Origin: UBA1402 sp964575345
GTDB taxonomy: Bacteria > Bacteroidota > Bacteroidia > Bacteroidales > UBA1402
Reading direction: 5' to 3'
Assembly (NCBI GenBank): GCA_964575345.1
Contig: CAZNQD010000004.1
Coordinates: 1-64,000, forward strand
DNA length: 64,000 nt
Shown: in pieces, positions 33,836 to 42,772 of the stretch
Layout of the letters: each line of letters starts with the position of its first letter
Numbering within the stretch: the first letter of the stretch is position 1
Program-made: the position numbers and the translations under genes
Notes under the pieces: model-generated
Seen by the model: the letters and a program-made list of their open reading frames with translations, nothing else
Database searches by the model: none
What the model was told of the DNA's origin: nothing

Positions 33836-35758
33836 TTAGTTGGTTTTTAGGTCTTTAACAAAACAAAAGTAATACCAATAGCTTTTTTCAAAAGACCTTT
33901 TAAGCAAAGTGGCCAACTTCTCTTCTGATAAATGCGTATTGGACTCGGTAATGCGTTTGAATTCATCAAAACGCTGCAAAACCTGGGGATCCATCAACTT
34001 TATAATATCTCCCAACTCTCTTTTTTCGAAATAGGCCAGCAACAAGGCTGCTTCCTGTACATGCCGGGGCAAAGGCAGTTTTTTGTTTACATAGACATAA
34101 AACATCGGCCAGAATTTGTACACCGATTTAGTGGTCAGTATAGACGACATAGACCATTCGAGCATTTCATCGGTACCTGACTTCAAATTGCAGAAATGGT
34201 TCAGGATGGCCAATTCCATAACCCGTTGGTCCTGACCCAGTATGTCTTCGTATTTAGTCAGCGCCAGCAGGGTTTTGTATTGTTTATTCTCAAGTAAAAG
34301 AGCCGGATCTTCGAGGTATACCCGATGCGATGCAGCCCATTTTTTGTAAAACAAGGTTTTCTCCAAAATGTGAATGTATTTCCCGGCCAACTCCATTTCC
34401 CGGTTGAGCAGGGCCGACATCATCATAAACCTGAGATTCTCCGTACGGGGGCCAAACAAAACCATATTCTCCATATTCCAGCGATAGGAATAATTCAGCA
34501 GGCCATAATAAAAACAATTGATAGGCGCCCCGATAATGGTGTTGCTTACCAGGGAATTTTTGGTATGGAAAGGCTCATCAGAGTTGGGAAACGTGAACAT
34601 CTTTTCACAAAGCTGGTTTTTATTGTACAACGCTATGTTTCTGTAAATCACAATCAAACGATTAGGGCTTTTGTTGGGTTCACGAGCCAGTTCCAGCACT
34701 TTGTCCCAATCGTTGTCCGAAATGGCCCTTTCCATGGCCAGCTGAGTTTTAAAATTCAGGTCTTTGTATGAGCCTGCCTGTACAAATGTAATGGCCAGTG
34801 CAAAAAAAAGCAGGTTCAGCCACCAAAGCGGCCGGCAGGAATTCGTTTTGGACAGATAGAGCAAAGACAAGCCCGATAAAAACAAAGGACAGGCCACCAG
34901 TGCTGTCCACATCAAAGGGCTGTTGGGGTAATCATACACCGGCAGGCCGTAAGCAAAAAGATACTTCGGGTTGATGTCTTGTCCGGACAGGACGAAAAAT
35001 AAGGGCGGAACAGCTAAGAGAAAAAGCAAAAGCAACAACTGCCTTAACAATAGTTTTGGTTGATGTTTGGTTTTGGTTTGATGTTGATGTTGATGTTGAG
35101 ATACTTCTTGAACTTTATTTTGAAAAGCGCTTTGACCGGCAGCAAACAATCTGACCCACAAAAGCAAAGCTCCCAATAAGGCATAGAAACCAAAGAAGGG
35201 ATAGGCCAGGAGAATATACATCGCCAGGATCAGGATTCTGGTCCTGGTTCCGGGGAAAAAACGTGCAACAAAAAGAGGCATCACTGCCAGTACCATACCC
35301 GCCAATTGCGATAAAACCGCATACTTGGCCACGAAAATGCTGTATTCCTGCATGCCAATATAAAGCAGGGCCATCGACAGCGGCAGCAAACTCAGCAGCC
35401 TGAGTTGTTTAGGCAATTCAAAGGCCCGAATCAGCATCCATTGCCAAACCAAAAGCAGAACTGTCAGTATAATGGCACCCAGCCATGGATAAAAAAAGAA
35501 CTGAGTCAGAAACTTTCCCGCGTATTCCAGCAATCCTCCAGGGCTTTGAAGGTGTTCGTTGAAAAAAGCCTTGTCGAACAGAAACAAAGTCAATTCCTGC
35601 AGACGAAACATCAAATCGGCTTTATATATCCCAAGGAACCAGAAGCTGTACAAAGCAAACAACAGACTGCCCGTAGTATTGATCCAGGTGTATGTTCCGG
35701 CCGGCAGTTCCTGCCGGGGTGCTTTCTTTTTGCCGGGTTTACTGCTTTTGTTCTGCAT
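33836..35758 (-). CDS. Polytopic membrane protein, DUF6057-like, with His/Gln-rich loop
   Basis: 640 residues. A basic N-terminus is followed by about eight to nine transmembrane helices up to residue 340. The remaining 300 residues are soluble and helical, TPR-like (DNDWDKVLELAREPNKSP, LVSNTIIGAPINCFYYGLLNYSYRW). This matches what I remember of the Bacteroidales family DUF6057; I cannot confirm it without a search. A loop between helices (near residues 218-236) carries a low-complexity QHQHQHQTKTKHQPK tract. No catalytic motif is seen. The gene starts 9 bases after the RidA-like gene and ends 1 base before the propeller lipoprotein, so all three are expressed together. Confidence 0.75.
   Translation of the reverse strand: MQNKSSKPGKKKAPRQELPAGTYTWINTTGSLLFALYSFWFLGIYKADLMFRLQELTLFLFDKAFFNEHLQSPGGLLEYAGKFLTQFFFYPWLGAIILTVLLLVWQWMLIRAFELPKQLRLLSLLPLSMALLYIGMQEYSIFVAKYAVLSQLAGMVLAVMPLFVARFFPGTRTRILILAMYILLAYPFFGFYALLGALLLWVRLFAAGQSAFQNKVQEVSQHQHQHQTKTKHQPKLLLRQLLLLLFLLAVPPLFFVLSGQDINPKYLFAYGLPVYDYPNSPLMWTALVACPLFLSGLSLLYLSKTNSCRPLWWLNLLFFALAITFVQAGSYKDLNFKTQLAMERAISDNDWDKVLELAREPNKSPNRLIVIYRNIALYNKNQLCEKMFTFPNSDEPFHTKNSLVSNTIIGAPINCFYYGLLNYSYRWNMENMVLFGPRTENLRFMMMSALLNREMELAGKYIHILEKTLFYKKWAASHRVYLEDPALLLENKQYKTLLALTKYEDILGQDQRVMELAILNHFCNLKSGTDEMLEWSMSSILTTKSVYKFWPMFYVYVNKKLPLPRHVQEAALLLAYFEKRELGDIIKLMDPQVLQRFDEFKRITESNTHLSEEKLATLLKRSFEKSYWYYFCFVKDLKTN
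35049..35105 (-). repeat. In-frame CAACAT hexanucleotide repeat
   Basis: On the coding strand CAACAT is repeated about three times perfectly, flanked by degenerate units, and encodes the His/Gln/Lys-rich loop of the membrane protein. Confidence 0.7.
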
Positions 35759-35767
35759 ATTCTCTCT

Positions 35768-36901
35768 TTAGAAAGGGGCAAAATCTTCGTTTGATACAGG
35801 TAGAACTGCCATACATTCCATTTCGACCAACCATTGGCTGCGGCAAACAGGAGCCAGTACATACACTTGAGGTACCTTAGGTAATCTACTGTTAACCAAT
35901 GACTTTACCAATTCGTAATCGGCCATGTCACGCAAATATACAACAACATGAGCCAAATCTCCAAATCCGGCACCGGCCTCCGACAACAAGGCTTCCACAT
36001 TTTCGAACATTCGCCGGGTCTGTGCCTGAATATCCATGGGATACAAAGTCTGACCCTGATTGTCAATGCTGGCGGTACCCGAAATAATCACATGCCTTCT
36101 ATCGCCGTATTCAATGGCTGTGCCCCGCTCAAAGGTAACACCGTAGAGTTGGGTAGGGCTCAGGTGTTGGGGAGCATACAAATATTTCTGCTGTCCCTTT
36201 TTGAGCCCTTGCACCACATAGGCATCCATAAACACAAGATTCGAAGGTAAATAATGCCTGCCCTCGATGCCGGTACTTGAAACATAATGAGTATTCCGGT
36301 TCAGGCCTTCCTGTTCAAAGACTTCCCGGCGGGCTCTGACCATACCCTCGTAATTGATGTCCACCGCCTGCACATAGATCCACGTACGCAACAAATGCTC
36401 GGCCATATTCAACTTATCACGGCTCATTTTTTGTTTTAAGTTGTTGAACAATTCAAGGGTTTGTGCATAGGAACCCGAAGACAAATCATTAAGCCCGTAA
36501 TAATAATAATGCCTGTAGGCAGGTCTGGTCAAGGTAATCACATTACTGTCCATGCCGAGAAGACCTTCTTGCACAAAATAGCACCACAAAGCCATTTTAC
36601 TGCCGTCCAGAGGAGCCTGCCCAACCAGCGATACAGCTTGGTCCGGCTTGTCAAAAAGCGTATATTGGTTGCAGGGATCACTCAAAAAATACCTTTTCCA
36701 CACGGCTGTTGCCGGAGAAATTTCCTGCTTAAGAATTTCGTAGGCTTTATCAAGTAAATCCAGCTGAACTGATGCATTCAGCTTAGATACATTCTTTAAT
36801 TTTATCAGGGCATGGTATTCATTCGTCCCATTGTTCGTGGCTGGCCAAAAGGTAGCCAACTGTATTTCGCTGTGTTCTCCCAAGAGCACTTTATACTCCA
36901 T
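35768..36901 (-). CDS. Two-domain RidA/YjgF-like protein (chorismatase-like)
   Basis: About 377 residues, roughly three times the size of a single RidA. The C-terminal 120 residues are a clear YjgF/RidA domain (ISGTASID, TRRMFENVEALLSEAGAGFGDLAHVVVYLRD, VPQVYVLAPVCRSQWLVEMECMAVLP). It keeps the substrate-carboxylate Arg and the following Glu of the RidA site. The N-terminal half is a degenerate second copy. RidA enzymes hydrolyse reactive enamines/imines; similar double-domain proteins include chorismatases (XanB2/FkbO type). Which activity applies is not clear. The ATG at 36901 (MEYKVLLGEH) has a GAGGTG just upstream and replaces a TTG at 36934 that falls in the promoter. First gene of the three-gene operon. 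Confidence 0.78.
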   Translation of the reverse strand: MEYKVLLGEHSEIQLATFWPATNNGTNEYHALIKLKNVSKLNASVQLDLLDKAYEILKQEISPATAVWKRYFLSDPCNQYTLFDKPDQAVSLVGQAPLDGSKMALWCYFVQEGLLGMDSNVITLTRPAYRHYYYYGLNDLSSGSYAQTLELFNNLKQKMSRDKLNMAEHLLRTWIYVQAVDINYEGMVRARREVFEQEGLNRNTHYVSSTGIEGRHYLPSNLVFMDAYVVQGLKKGQQKYLYAPQHLSPTQLYGVTFERGTAIEYGDRRHVIISGTASIDNQGQTLYPMDIQAQTRRMFENVEALLSEAGAGFGDLAHVVVYLRDMADYELVKSLVNSRLPKVPQVYVLAPVCRSQWLVEMECMAVLPVSNEDFAPF

Positions 36902-36931
36902 ATCACCTCTATTGTTGTTATTTTTAAAAAG

Positions 36932-36939
36932 CAAAAATA
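36932..36939 (-). promoter_or_regulatory. -7 promoter box for the RidA-DUF6057-propeller operon
   Basis: The minus strand reads TATTTTTG, about 31 bases before the ATG at 36901; it overlaps the rejected TTG start. Confidence 0.5.
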
Positions 36940-36963
36940 CAGGATATTTTTTGATTAATAAAC

Positions 36964-36971
36964 TATCTTTG
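36964..36971 (+). promoter_or_regulatory. -7 promoter box for the PLP decarboxylase
   Basis: TATCTTTG, back to back with the operon promoter on the other strand. It leaves a leader of about 120 bases with no recognisable structure. Confidence 0.4.
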
Positions 36972-37097
36972 TGGGCTTATTCAAGCAAAAATCGTCTAAA
37001 AATAAATCATTTCCGTACCAGGAGTTTATACTGATGGCAGTCCGGCCCCAAAGAAATTAATTGGCAGCCGGGCTTAGCTTCAACAAAAAGATAATAT

Positions 37098-38546
37098 ATG
37101 AATCAATCGCTTATTTCTAAAGCTTTTAGCCCTGATAACTTTCGACATCAGGGCCATCTCCTGGTAGATTTACTGGGAAATTACCTGGAATCAGCCCTGC
37201 AAGGCTCAGAACCTGTAAATCAATGGAGAAGCCCTGATGATCAGCTCAAATTCTGGCAGAACGATTACAAAGAGGGCGACAGGCATCTGGAGCATTATTT
37301 CAAACAGTTGATTGACGGTTCCCTGCACATGCACAATCCCAAAAACATGGGGCATCAGGTGGCGATTCCGGCTCCCGAAAGTGCACTGGCCGGGCTGTTG
37401 ACCGAACTGCTCAACAACGGAACTGTAGTTTACGAAATCGGAGCTCCGGCTGTGGTGTTGGAACGTATCGTTTGTAAACAGCTGGCTCAGGAAATGGGCT
37501 TTGATCCCGACAAGGCCGACGGCTTTATGACTTCCGGAGCTTCATTGGCAAATCTTACGGCATTGATGGCCATACGCAATATCAAGGCCGGCGAAGATGT
37601 CTGGAGCAAAGGGAACCGCAAACAATATGCCCTGATGGTGTCCGAAGAAGCCCATTATTGCATAGATAAAGCTTTGAGGATTATGGGTCTGGGCGAAGCA
37701 GGTATTATTCGTATACCTGTAGATGAACATTTCAAAATGCGTACAGAGCTGCTCGAAAGCGCATACCAGGCTGCCTGTGGCCGGGGCGTCGAAGTGCTGG
37801 GAGTAATTGGCTGCGCTTGTTCTACTTCGACGGGAACCTACGAAGAACTGGAACCTCTGGCCGATTTTGCACAGACACACGACTTGTGGTTTCATGTGGA
37901 TGCCGCGCACGGGGGGCCTGCTATTTTCTCGAAAAAACACAGGCATCACCTGAAAGGTATTGAACAAGCCGATTCTGTGGTGATGGACTTTCACAAAATG
38001 ATGCTGAGCCCTGCTCTTTCGACGGCCATTCTTTTTCGTCAGGCAAAGGATTCATACCGCAGTTTCAGCCAAAAAGCCCAATATCTCTGGGAGGAACAAG
38101 AGAAAAGTTCCTGGTTTAACCTTGGGCAAAGGAGCTTTGAATGCACTAAACTGATGATGAGCGTAAAAATTTACACCCTGCTCAGACAATACGGCACCGC
38201 TCTGTTCGAAGAATACGTCGATTATACCTACAACCTGGCTCAGGTCTTTGCCGGTATGCTCAGGCAGGAGACCGATATGGAGCTGGCCCTGCAACCCGAA
38301 ACCAATGTGGTTTGCTTTCGTTATAAACCCTTGGGCGAGTTAAGCAAAGCAAGCTTAAGCAATCTTAACAGCCGGATTCGAAAGAAGTTGCTCGAAGACG
38401 GAGAATTCTATATAGTACAAACCCAGCTCAAAGAAGAGATCTGGCTCAGAGTAACACTGATGAATCCCTTCACCACAACCAGGGAACTGCAGGCTTTACT
38501 GGAAAAAATCAAACAACTTGGCAAACAGCCCGGGTCCCGGGACTAA
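37098..38546 (+). CDS. Group II PLP-dependent decarboxylase
   Basis: 482 residues. Family signatures include HMHNPKNMGHQVAIPAPESALAGLL, the TSGASLANLTAL phosphate-binding stretch, FHVDAAHGGPAIF (cofactor-ring Asp) and VVMDFHKMM with the Lys that forms the Schiff base. The group covers aromatic amino acid, glutamate, diaminobutyrate and cysteine-sulfinate decarboxylases. The sequence is distant from the well-known tyrosine and glutamate forms, so the substrate is not assigned. No amino-acid antiporter or partner gene is adjacent. It stands alone between two minus-strand operons. Confidence 0.88.
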   Translation: MNQSLISKAFSPDNFRHQGHLLVDLLGNYLESALQGSEPVNQWRSPDDQLKFWQNDYKEGDRHLEHYFKQLIDGSLHMHNPKNMGHQVAIPAPESALAGLLTELLNNGTVVYEIGAPAVVLERIVCKQLAQEMGFDPDKADGFMTSGASLANLTALMAIRNIKAGEDVWSKGNRKQYALMVSEEAHYCIDKALRIMGLGEAGIIRIPVDEHFKMRTELLESAYQAACGRGVEVLGVIGCACSTSTGTYEELEPLADFAQTHDLWFHVDAAHGGPAIFSKKHRHHLKGIEQADSVVMDFHKMMLSPALSTAILFRQAKDSYRSFSQKAQYLWEEQEKSSWFNLGQRSFECTKLMMSVKIYTLLRQYGTALFEEYVDYTYNLAQVFAGMLRQETDMELALQPETNVVCFRYKPLGELSKASLSNLNSRIRKKLLEDGEFYIVQTQLKEEIWLRVTLMNPFTTTRELQALLEKIKQLGKQPGSRD

Positions 38547-38590
38547 CAGAGGCACAACAGAATAACTCAGGTAATTCTAAAAACATCATT

Positions 38591-39574
38591 TCAGCGTTCT
38601 GATTTTCCGGAACTGACTTTATCGAGAATTACGGCTCCAAGAATAACAAAACCCTTTATGACTTGTTGCCAGAAGGGAGAGACATTCAGCAAAACCAGAC
38701 CATTGTTGAGCACCCCGATAATCAGCGCACCCACCACAGTGCCGGCAATGGAACCTTTACCACCGCTCAGGGAAGTGCCTCCGATGACTACGGCGGCTAT
38801 GGAATCAAGTTCATAACCGCTGCCCGCGTTGGGCTGGGCAGAATCCAGTCTGGCTGTAACCATTAGCCCGGCCACGGCAGACAATAATCCGGCCAGGATA
38901 TACACCCGGAGGATAATTTTATTCACCTTGATTCCCGACAACAAACTGGCTTTTTTGTTGCCTCCGATAGCGTAAATATAACGTCCCATGCGGGTTTTGA
39001 GCATAAAAAAAGCAAAGAAGGCTATAATGAACAGGGCTACCCACACCGGCATGGGCACTCCCAAAAACCAGCCGGTACCCAAAAAAGAAAAACTTTCGCC
39101 CAGGCCTGTAATGGGGAAACCCTTGGTATACAACATAGTCAACCCTCTGGCTATGGTGAGCATGGCCAAAGTAGCCACAAAAGGCGGCACCCTGAAACGT
39201 GTAATCATCCAGCCGTTAAAGGCTCCCAGCATACCACCGGTGAGTAAAGCGGCCAGTATACAGCCCCAAAAGGTAAAGCCCACATAAAGGTCGGCAGCGG
39301 GAAAGCTGAAACCGTTTCTGTTCAGCCCGGCAGCCACAGCACCACTCAGCGCCAGAATGGAACCCACAGAAAGATCGATGCCTCCGGTCAGAATAACCAT
39401 GGTCATTCCTACCGATATGCATAGGTTGACAGAAACCTGGCGCAGGATATTGAAAAAATTGTCGCCGGTGGCAAAATTCTCCGAAAACACAGCCATGGCT
39501 CCTACCATCAGAAGCAGAGCAGCCAGTGGTTTAATAACCGGCTTGTCAATAATTGCCTTAAAGTTCGTTTTCAT
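38591..39574 (-). CDS. Ribose-type sugar ABC transporter permease
   Basis: 327 residues with eight to ten transmembrane helices of the BPD_transp_2 / RbsC family. Visible signatures are MTMVILTGGIDLSVGSILALSG, AATLGAFNGW-like segment GGMLGAFNGWMITRFRVPPFVATLAMLTIARGL, YAIGGNKKASLLSGIKV, and GGTSLSGGKGSIAGTVVGALIIGVLNNGLVLL. It forms the inner-membrane channel with the RbsA-like ATPase encoded just upstream (12-base gap). Last gene of the operon. The sugar is unknown; the downstream neighbour is convergent. Confidence 0.92.
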   Translation of the reverse strand: MKTNFKAIIDKPVIKPLAALLLMVGAMAVFSENFATGDNFFNILRQVSVNLCISVGMTMVILTGGIDLSVGSILALSGAVAAGLNRNGFSFPAADLYVGFTFWGCILAALLTGGMLGAFNGWMITRFRVPPFVATLAMLTIARGLTMLYTKGFPITGLGESFSFLGTGWFLGVPMPVWVALFIIAFFAFFMLKTRMGRYIYAIGGNKKASLLSGIKVNKIILRVYILAGLLSAVAGLMVTARLDSAQPNAGSGYELDSIAAVVIGGTSLSGGKGSIAGTVVGALIIGVLNNGLVLLNVSPFWQQVIKGFVILGAVILDKVSSGKSER

Positions 39575-39586
39575 AAATACTGCTAT

Positions 39587-41116
39587 TTAGGCCTTATCGG
39601 GTAAGGCAGCTTTCAACAAGGCTTCTTCGGTAAATTCATCCCGCTCGAAATGTCCGTTGAGCCTGCCCTGGCAAAGGCATAAAATTCTGTCCGATACAGC
39701 CATAATTTCAGGTAATTCAGAAGAAACCACCACTATGGCCATGCCTTGGCCGGCCAAATCATCCATCAATTTATAAATCTCATTTTTAGAGTGAATGTCG
39801 ATACCCCGTGAAGGCTCGTCCAGCAAAATAATTTTCGGATTGGTCAGGATCCATTTTGACAGAACCACTTTTTGCTGGTTGCCTCCGCTTAGCTGAGAAA
39901 CCAATTGTTGACAGGAATACGACTTTATTTTCAGCTTGCTTCTCATTTCTTCTGCTTTTGCCCGTTCTTTTTTAAACGAGAGCAAACCATAATTCAAAAA
40001 ATCTTTTAAGGAAGCCAGCGTAGTATTTTGCTCAATAGACATTTCGGGGATCAGTCCTTCGTTTTTCCGGTCTTCGGGGATCAGCGCCAAACCCTCTGCC
40101 ACTGAGGCATTTGTGTTATTTAATTGGACCTTCCTGCCTTTGATAAAGACCTGGCCCTCTGTTTTTTTTCCGTACAAGCCAAACAAAGCCTCCATCAAAT
40201 CGGTCCGTCCGGCGCCCATCAATCCGTAAATACCCAATACTTCACCTGCATAAACCTCAAAACTTATATCTTTCAGCCGGTATTTGCCTGCATGCAAGGT
40301 ATCCCTGAGACAAAGATCCCTGACAGCAAGCATACATTCTCCCGGGGGGTGTTGTTTTTTTATGAAAAAATCCTTGCGTTCCCTTCCAACCATCTTGCGC
40401 ACTAATTCATCCACGCTGGTTTTTTCCATTGGGCAGGCTTCGATGAAACAGCCATCCCGTAATACTGTTACATAATCGGCCAGCAGAGTTATTTCATCCA
40501 TTTTATGCGTGATGTACACCACTCCCACCTGGTTTTGGGTAAGATCACTTATCAGGCGAAACAATATTCCGGCCTCTTTTTCGGACAAGGAAGAAGTAGG
40601 TTCGTCCATGATCAAAACCTTGGCATTGAGCGACAACGCTTTGGCTATTTCTACAATCTGCTGCTGCCCGGGACTGAGATCGATGACCAACTTATCTGGG
40701 CTTTCGTCAAAGTGCAGCCTTTCGAGCAAAGCGAGAGTCTCCCTTTTCATCCTTTTATGGTCTACCAATCCCAACGTATTCAATGGTTCTCTGCCTAAAA
40801 AAATATTTTGGGCAATATCCAGATAAGGAATCAGATTCAATTCCTGATGTATCATAGCTATTCCCTGCTTCTGGGCACCGGCCGTTCCGGAAAAGTGTAC
40901 CGGCCGGCCGCAGAGTAACACTTCGCCCTGATAGTCGGCATACACTCCCGATAAAACATTCATCAGGGTTGATTTTCCTGCCCCGTTTTCACCGACAATG
41001 GCATTTACTTTACCTGCATACACCTTTAAACTGACATCGTTTAAGGCCAGCACGCCGGGAAACTGTTTGCTGATGTGACAGGCTTCGAGCAAAATTTCGG
41101 GATTGGACTTATCCAT
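39587..41116 (-). CDS. Ribose-type sugar ABC transporter ATP-binding protein
   Basis: 509 residues with two fused ABC ATPase domains, as in RbsA/MglA. The first (about 8-235) has Walker A GENGAGKST, signature LSPGQQQIVEIAKAL and Walker B VLIMDEPTSSLS. The second (about 255-500) has the divergent GLMGAGRTDLMEALFG P-loop, LSGGNQQKVVLSKWIL and IILLDEPSRGIDI. The energising subunit of the importer; pairs with the permease and the binding lipoprotein of the same operon. The substrate is not predictable from this protein. Confidence 0.93.
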   Translation of the reverse strand: MDKSNPEILLEACHISKQFPGVLALNDVSLKVYAGKVNAIVGENGAGKSTLMNVLSGVYADYQGEVLLCGRPVHFSGTAGAQKQGIAMIHQELNLIPYLDIAQNIFLGREPLNTLGLVDHKRMKRETLALLERLHFDESPDKLVIDLSPGQQQIVEIAKALSLNAKVLIMDEPTSSLSEKEAGILFRLISDLTQNQVGVVYITHKMDEITLLADYVTVLRDGCFIEACPMEKTSVDELVRKMVGRERKDFFIKKQHPPGECMLAVRDLCLRDTLHAGKYRLKDISFEVYAGEVLGIYGLMGAGRTDLMEALFGLYGKKTEGQVFIKGRKVQLNNTNASVAEGLALIPEDRKNEGLIPEMSIEQNTTLASLKDFLNYGLLSFKKERAKAEEMRSKLKIKSYSCQQLVSQLSGGNQQKVVLSKWILTNPKIILLDEPSRGIDIHSKNEIYKLMDDLAGQGMAIVVVSSELPEIMAVSDRILCLCQGRLNGHFERDEFTEEALLKAALPDKA

Positions 41117-41125
41117 AGAGCAGCC

Positions 41126-41752
41126 TCAGGTAATTATTTTGATCTGATAAGGAATCAACACCAATTCTTTCAAGGGTAAATCATTGATATTTACCTCGAC
41201 GGCTGCAACAAACTCTATCCTGACTCCCGCCCTGAGCTGCTCACTCAAAGGAGCCAGCACTTCCTGAAGGATTTTTTTGTTCAGGTACGACGACAAAGCA
41301 TTAAAATCCATTGCGTTTTGAAAATCGTCGGGGCTGAACCAGGAGGAAGCATCACGAGCCAGGTTGCTAAAAATATTCACTTTGGGAATAATCGCTTTAA
41401 TATCGTTTTTAAGAATCAGATACAAATTATACTCATCGACAGATGCGATTTCAGCCCGGGCTTGTATCACAAAGAAATAATTGGAACCAATGCCTAAGAC
41501 TTTACCTTGTTTGTCGGAAAAGTCCTTAGCGTTGTTTTGCAAGCCTGCAAAAAACTCTTCGCAAGGAAGAGCAGAACGAACCAGGTCCTCCAACTTGTGT
41601 TCCCAGCAGTAATCAACCAACTGAGCTGGATTAAATTTCTTGAATTGTTCTTTTAGTTGCTTCTCGCTTAACGACTCGGTATAAAAAGAAAAATAAAGGG
41701 CCAGGATGGAGGCCGCTATGGCCAGGATGATTTTTATGCTTTTTCTTATCAC
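41126..41752 (-). CDS. DUF2291-family membrane-anchored protein of sugar ABC operons
   Basis: 208 residues with one N-terminal membrane anchor (IKIILAIAASILALYFSFY) and a periplasmic domain. DUF2291 proteins recur inside ribose-type sugar transporter operons, where they may help substrate capture or transporter assembly; no mechanism is established as far as I know. The start codon is GTG and follows the stop of the binding-protein gene with no spacing. Assignment rests on the typical QAQ-like features (GKVLGIGSNYFFVIQARAEI, DARDASSWFSPDDFQNAMDFN) and the context. Confidence 0.7.
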   Translation of the reverse strand: MIRKSIKIILAIAASILALYFSFYTESLSEKQLKEQFKKFNPAQLVDYCWEHKLEDLVRSALPCEEFFAGLQNNAKDFSDKQGKVLGIGSNYFFVIQARAEIASVDEYNLYLILKNDIKAIIPKVNIFSNLARDASSWFSPDDFQNAMDFNALSSYLNKKILQEVLAPLSEQLRAGVRIEFVAAVEVNINDLPLKELVLIPYQIKIIT

Positions 41753-42718
41753 TTATTCCAGTTTTTCGAATGCTCCGTACTTGTGTACATTGTCGGGCGT
41801 AACCAGTTCCACGGCTACCGGTACTTTTTTCTGGAAATTACGGTCAGATTTAAGATAGCGGTCGGCAAACTCCGCAGCTGTACGAGCCATGGTTTTGGGA
41901 AACTGCATGGCGGTAGCCTCAATTTTACCTTCTTTGATGGCATTAATTACATCCTGACTTCCATCAAAACCGAAGACCAGAATACGATCGGCTTTGCCTG
42001 CGGCCAGAATAGCCTGCCAGGCTCCCATAGCCATGGCATCGTTGCCGCAAAAGACTGCATCAATATCGGAATGCGCCTGCATCATCGACTCCATTACCTC
42101 CATGGCTTTGTTTTGGTCAAAATCAGCTGTTTGCTGAGCCAGCATTATCAATTGAGGATAATTATCCACTACGCTGTGGAAACCTTTGGAACGGTTCCAG
42201 GTATTATTATCGCCTACAATACCCAGTATTTCTACGTAATTGCCTTTGCCGTCCAATTTCTTTACAAAATATTGGCCCAGGGCCACACATCCCGAAAAAT
42301 TATCGGAAAGAATCTGAGAAACAGAAGATTCTGAGTCGTTGATTTCCCTGTCCATACAAAATACGGGAATGCCGGCCTTTTTGGCAGCTTTTACGTTGAC
42401 CACCGAACCGTTGGCATCGGTAGGATTAAATAAGATAGCCTTATAATCCGAGGACAGAATATTGTCAAAATGTTCTGTTTCTTTTGAAGGATTGTTTTGA
42501 GAATCAAACAATACGGCTTCGTATCCCAATTCTACGGCTCTTTCTTTTGCAGTCTCACCCAGGACAACAAACCAGGGATTGTTGAGCGTTGAAATCACAA
42601 CAGCTATTTTGTCTTTGGACAGCGTTTTCTTTTTGTCTCCCTGACAAGAGTTTAGGCCCAGGCATAAAGCAAAGAAAACAACAGCTATTAAAAGAAAAGC
42701 TAACAAATTGTTTTTCAT
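41753..42718 (-). CDS. Periplasmic sugar-binding lipoprotein (RbsB-type)
   Basis: 321 residues. Signal peptide and lipobox (CLGLNSC) anchor it as a lipoprotein, as expected where there is an outer membrane and a tethered binding protein. The type 1 periplasmic-binding fold shows IAVVISTLNNPWFVVLGETAKERAVELGYEAVLFDSQNN, DYKAILFNPTDANG, GIPVFCMDREIN and GNDAMAMGAWQAI, all close to ribose- and galactofuranose-type binding proteins. Delivers the substrate to the ABC transporter. It would define the sugar specificity of the whole operon. Confidence 0.92.
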   Translation of the reverse strand: MKNNLLAFLLIAVVFFALCLGLNSCQGDKKKTLSKDKIAVVISTLNNPWFVVLGETAKERAVELGYEAVLFDSQNNPSKETEHFDNILSSDYKAILFNPTDANGSVVNVKAAKKAGIPVFCMDREINDSESSVSQILSDNFSGCVALGQYFVKKLDGKGNYVEILGIVGDNNTWNRSKGFHSVVDNYPQLIMLAQQTADFDQNKAMEVMESMMQAHSDIDAVFCGNDAMAMGAWQAILAAGKADRILVFGFDGSQDVINAIKEGKIEATAMQFPKTMARTAAEFADRYLKSDRNFQKKVPVAVELVTPDNVHKYGAFEKLE

Positions 42719-42772
42719 TGTGTTATTTATTTCAAGGTCTACAAATGTTGCTATTACTGCCCTGAGGCAATC

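Noticed and set aside
35049..35105. Possible frameshift site or phase-variable tract
   Set aside because: The period of six keeps frame, so it cannot switch the gene off by slippage of one unit.
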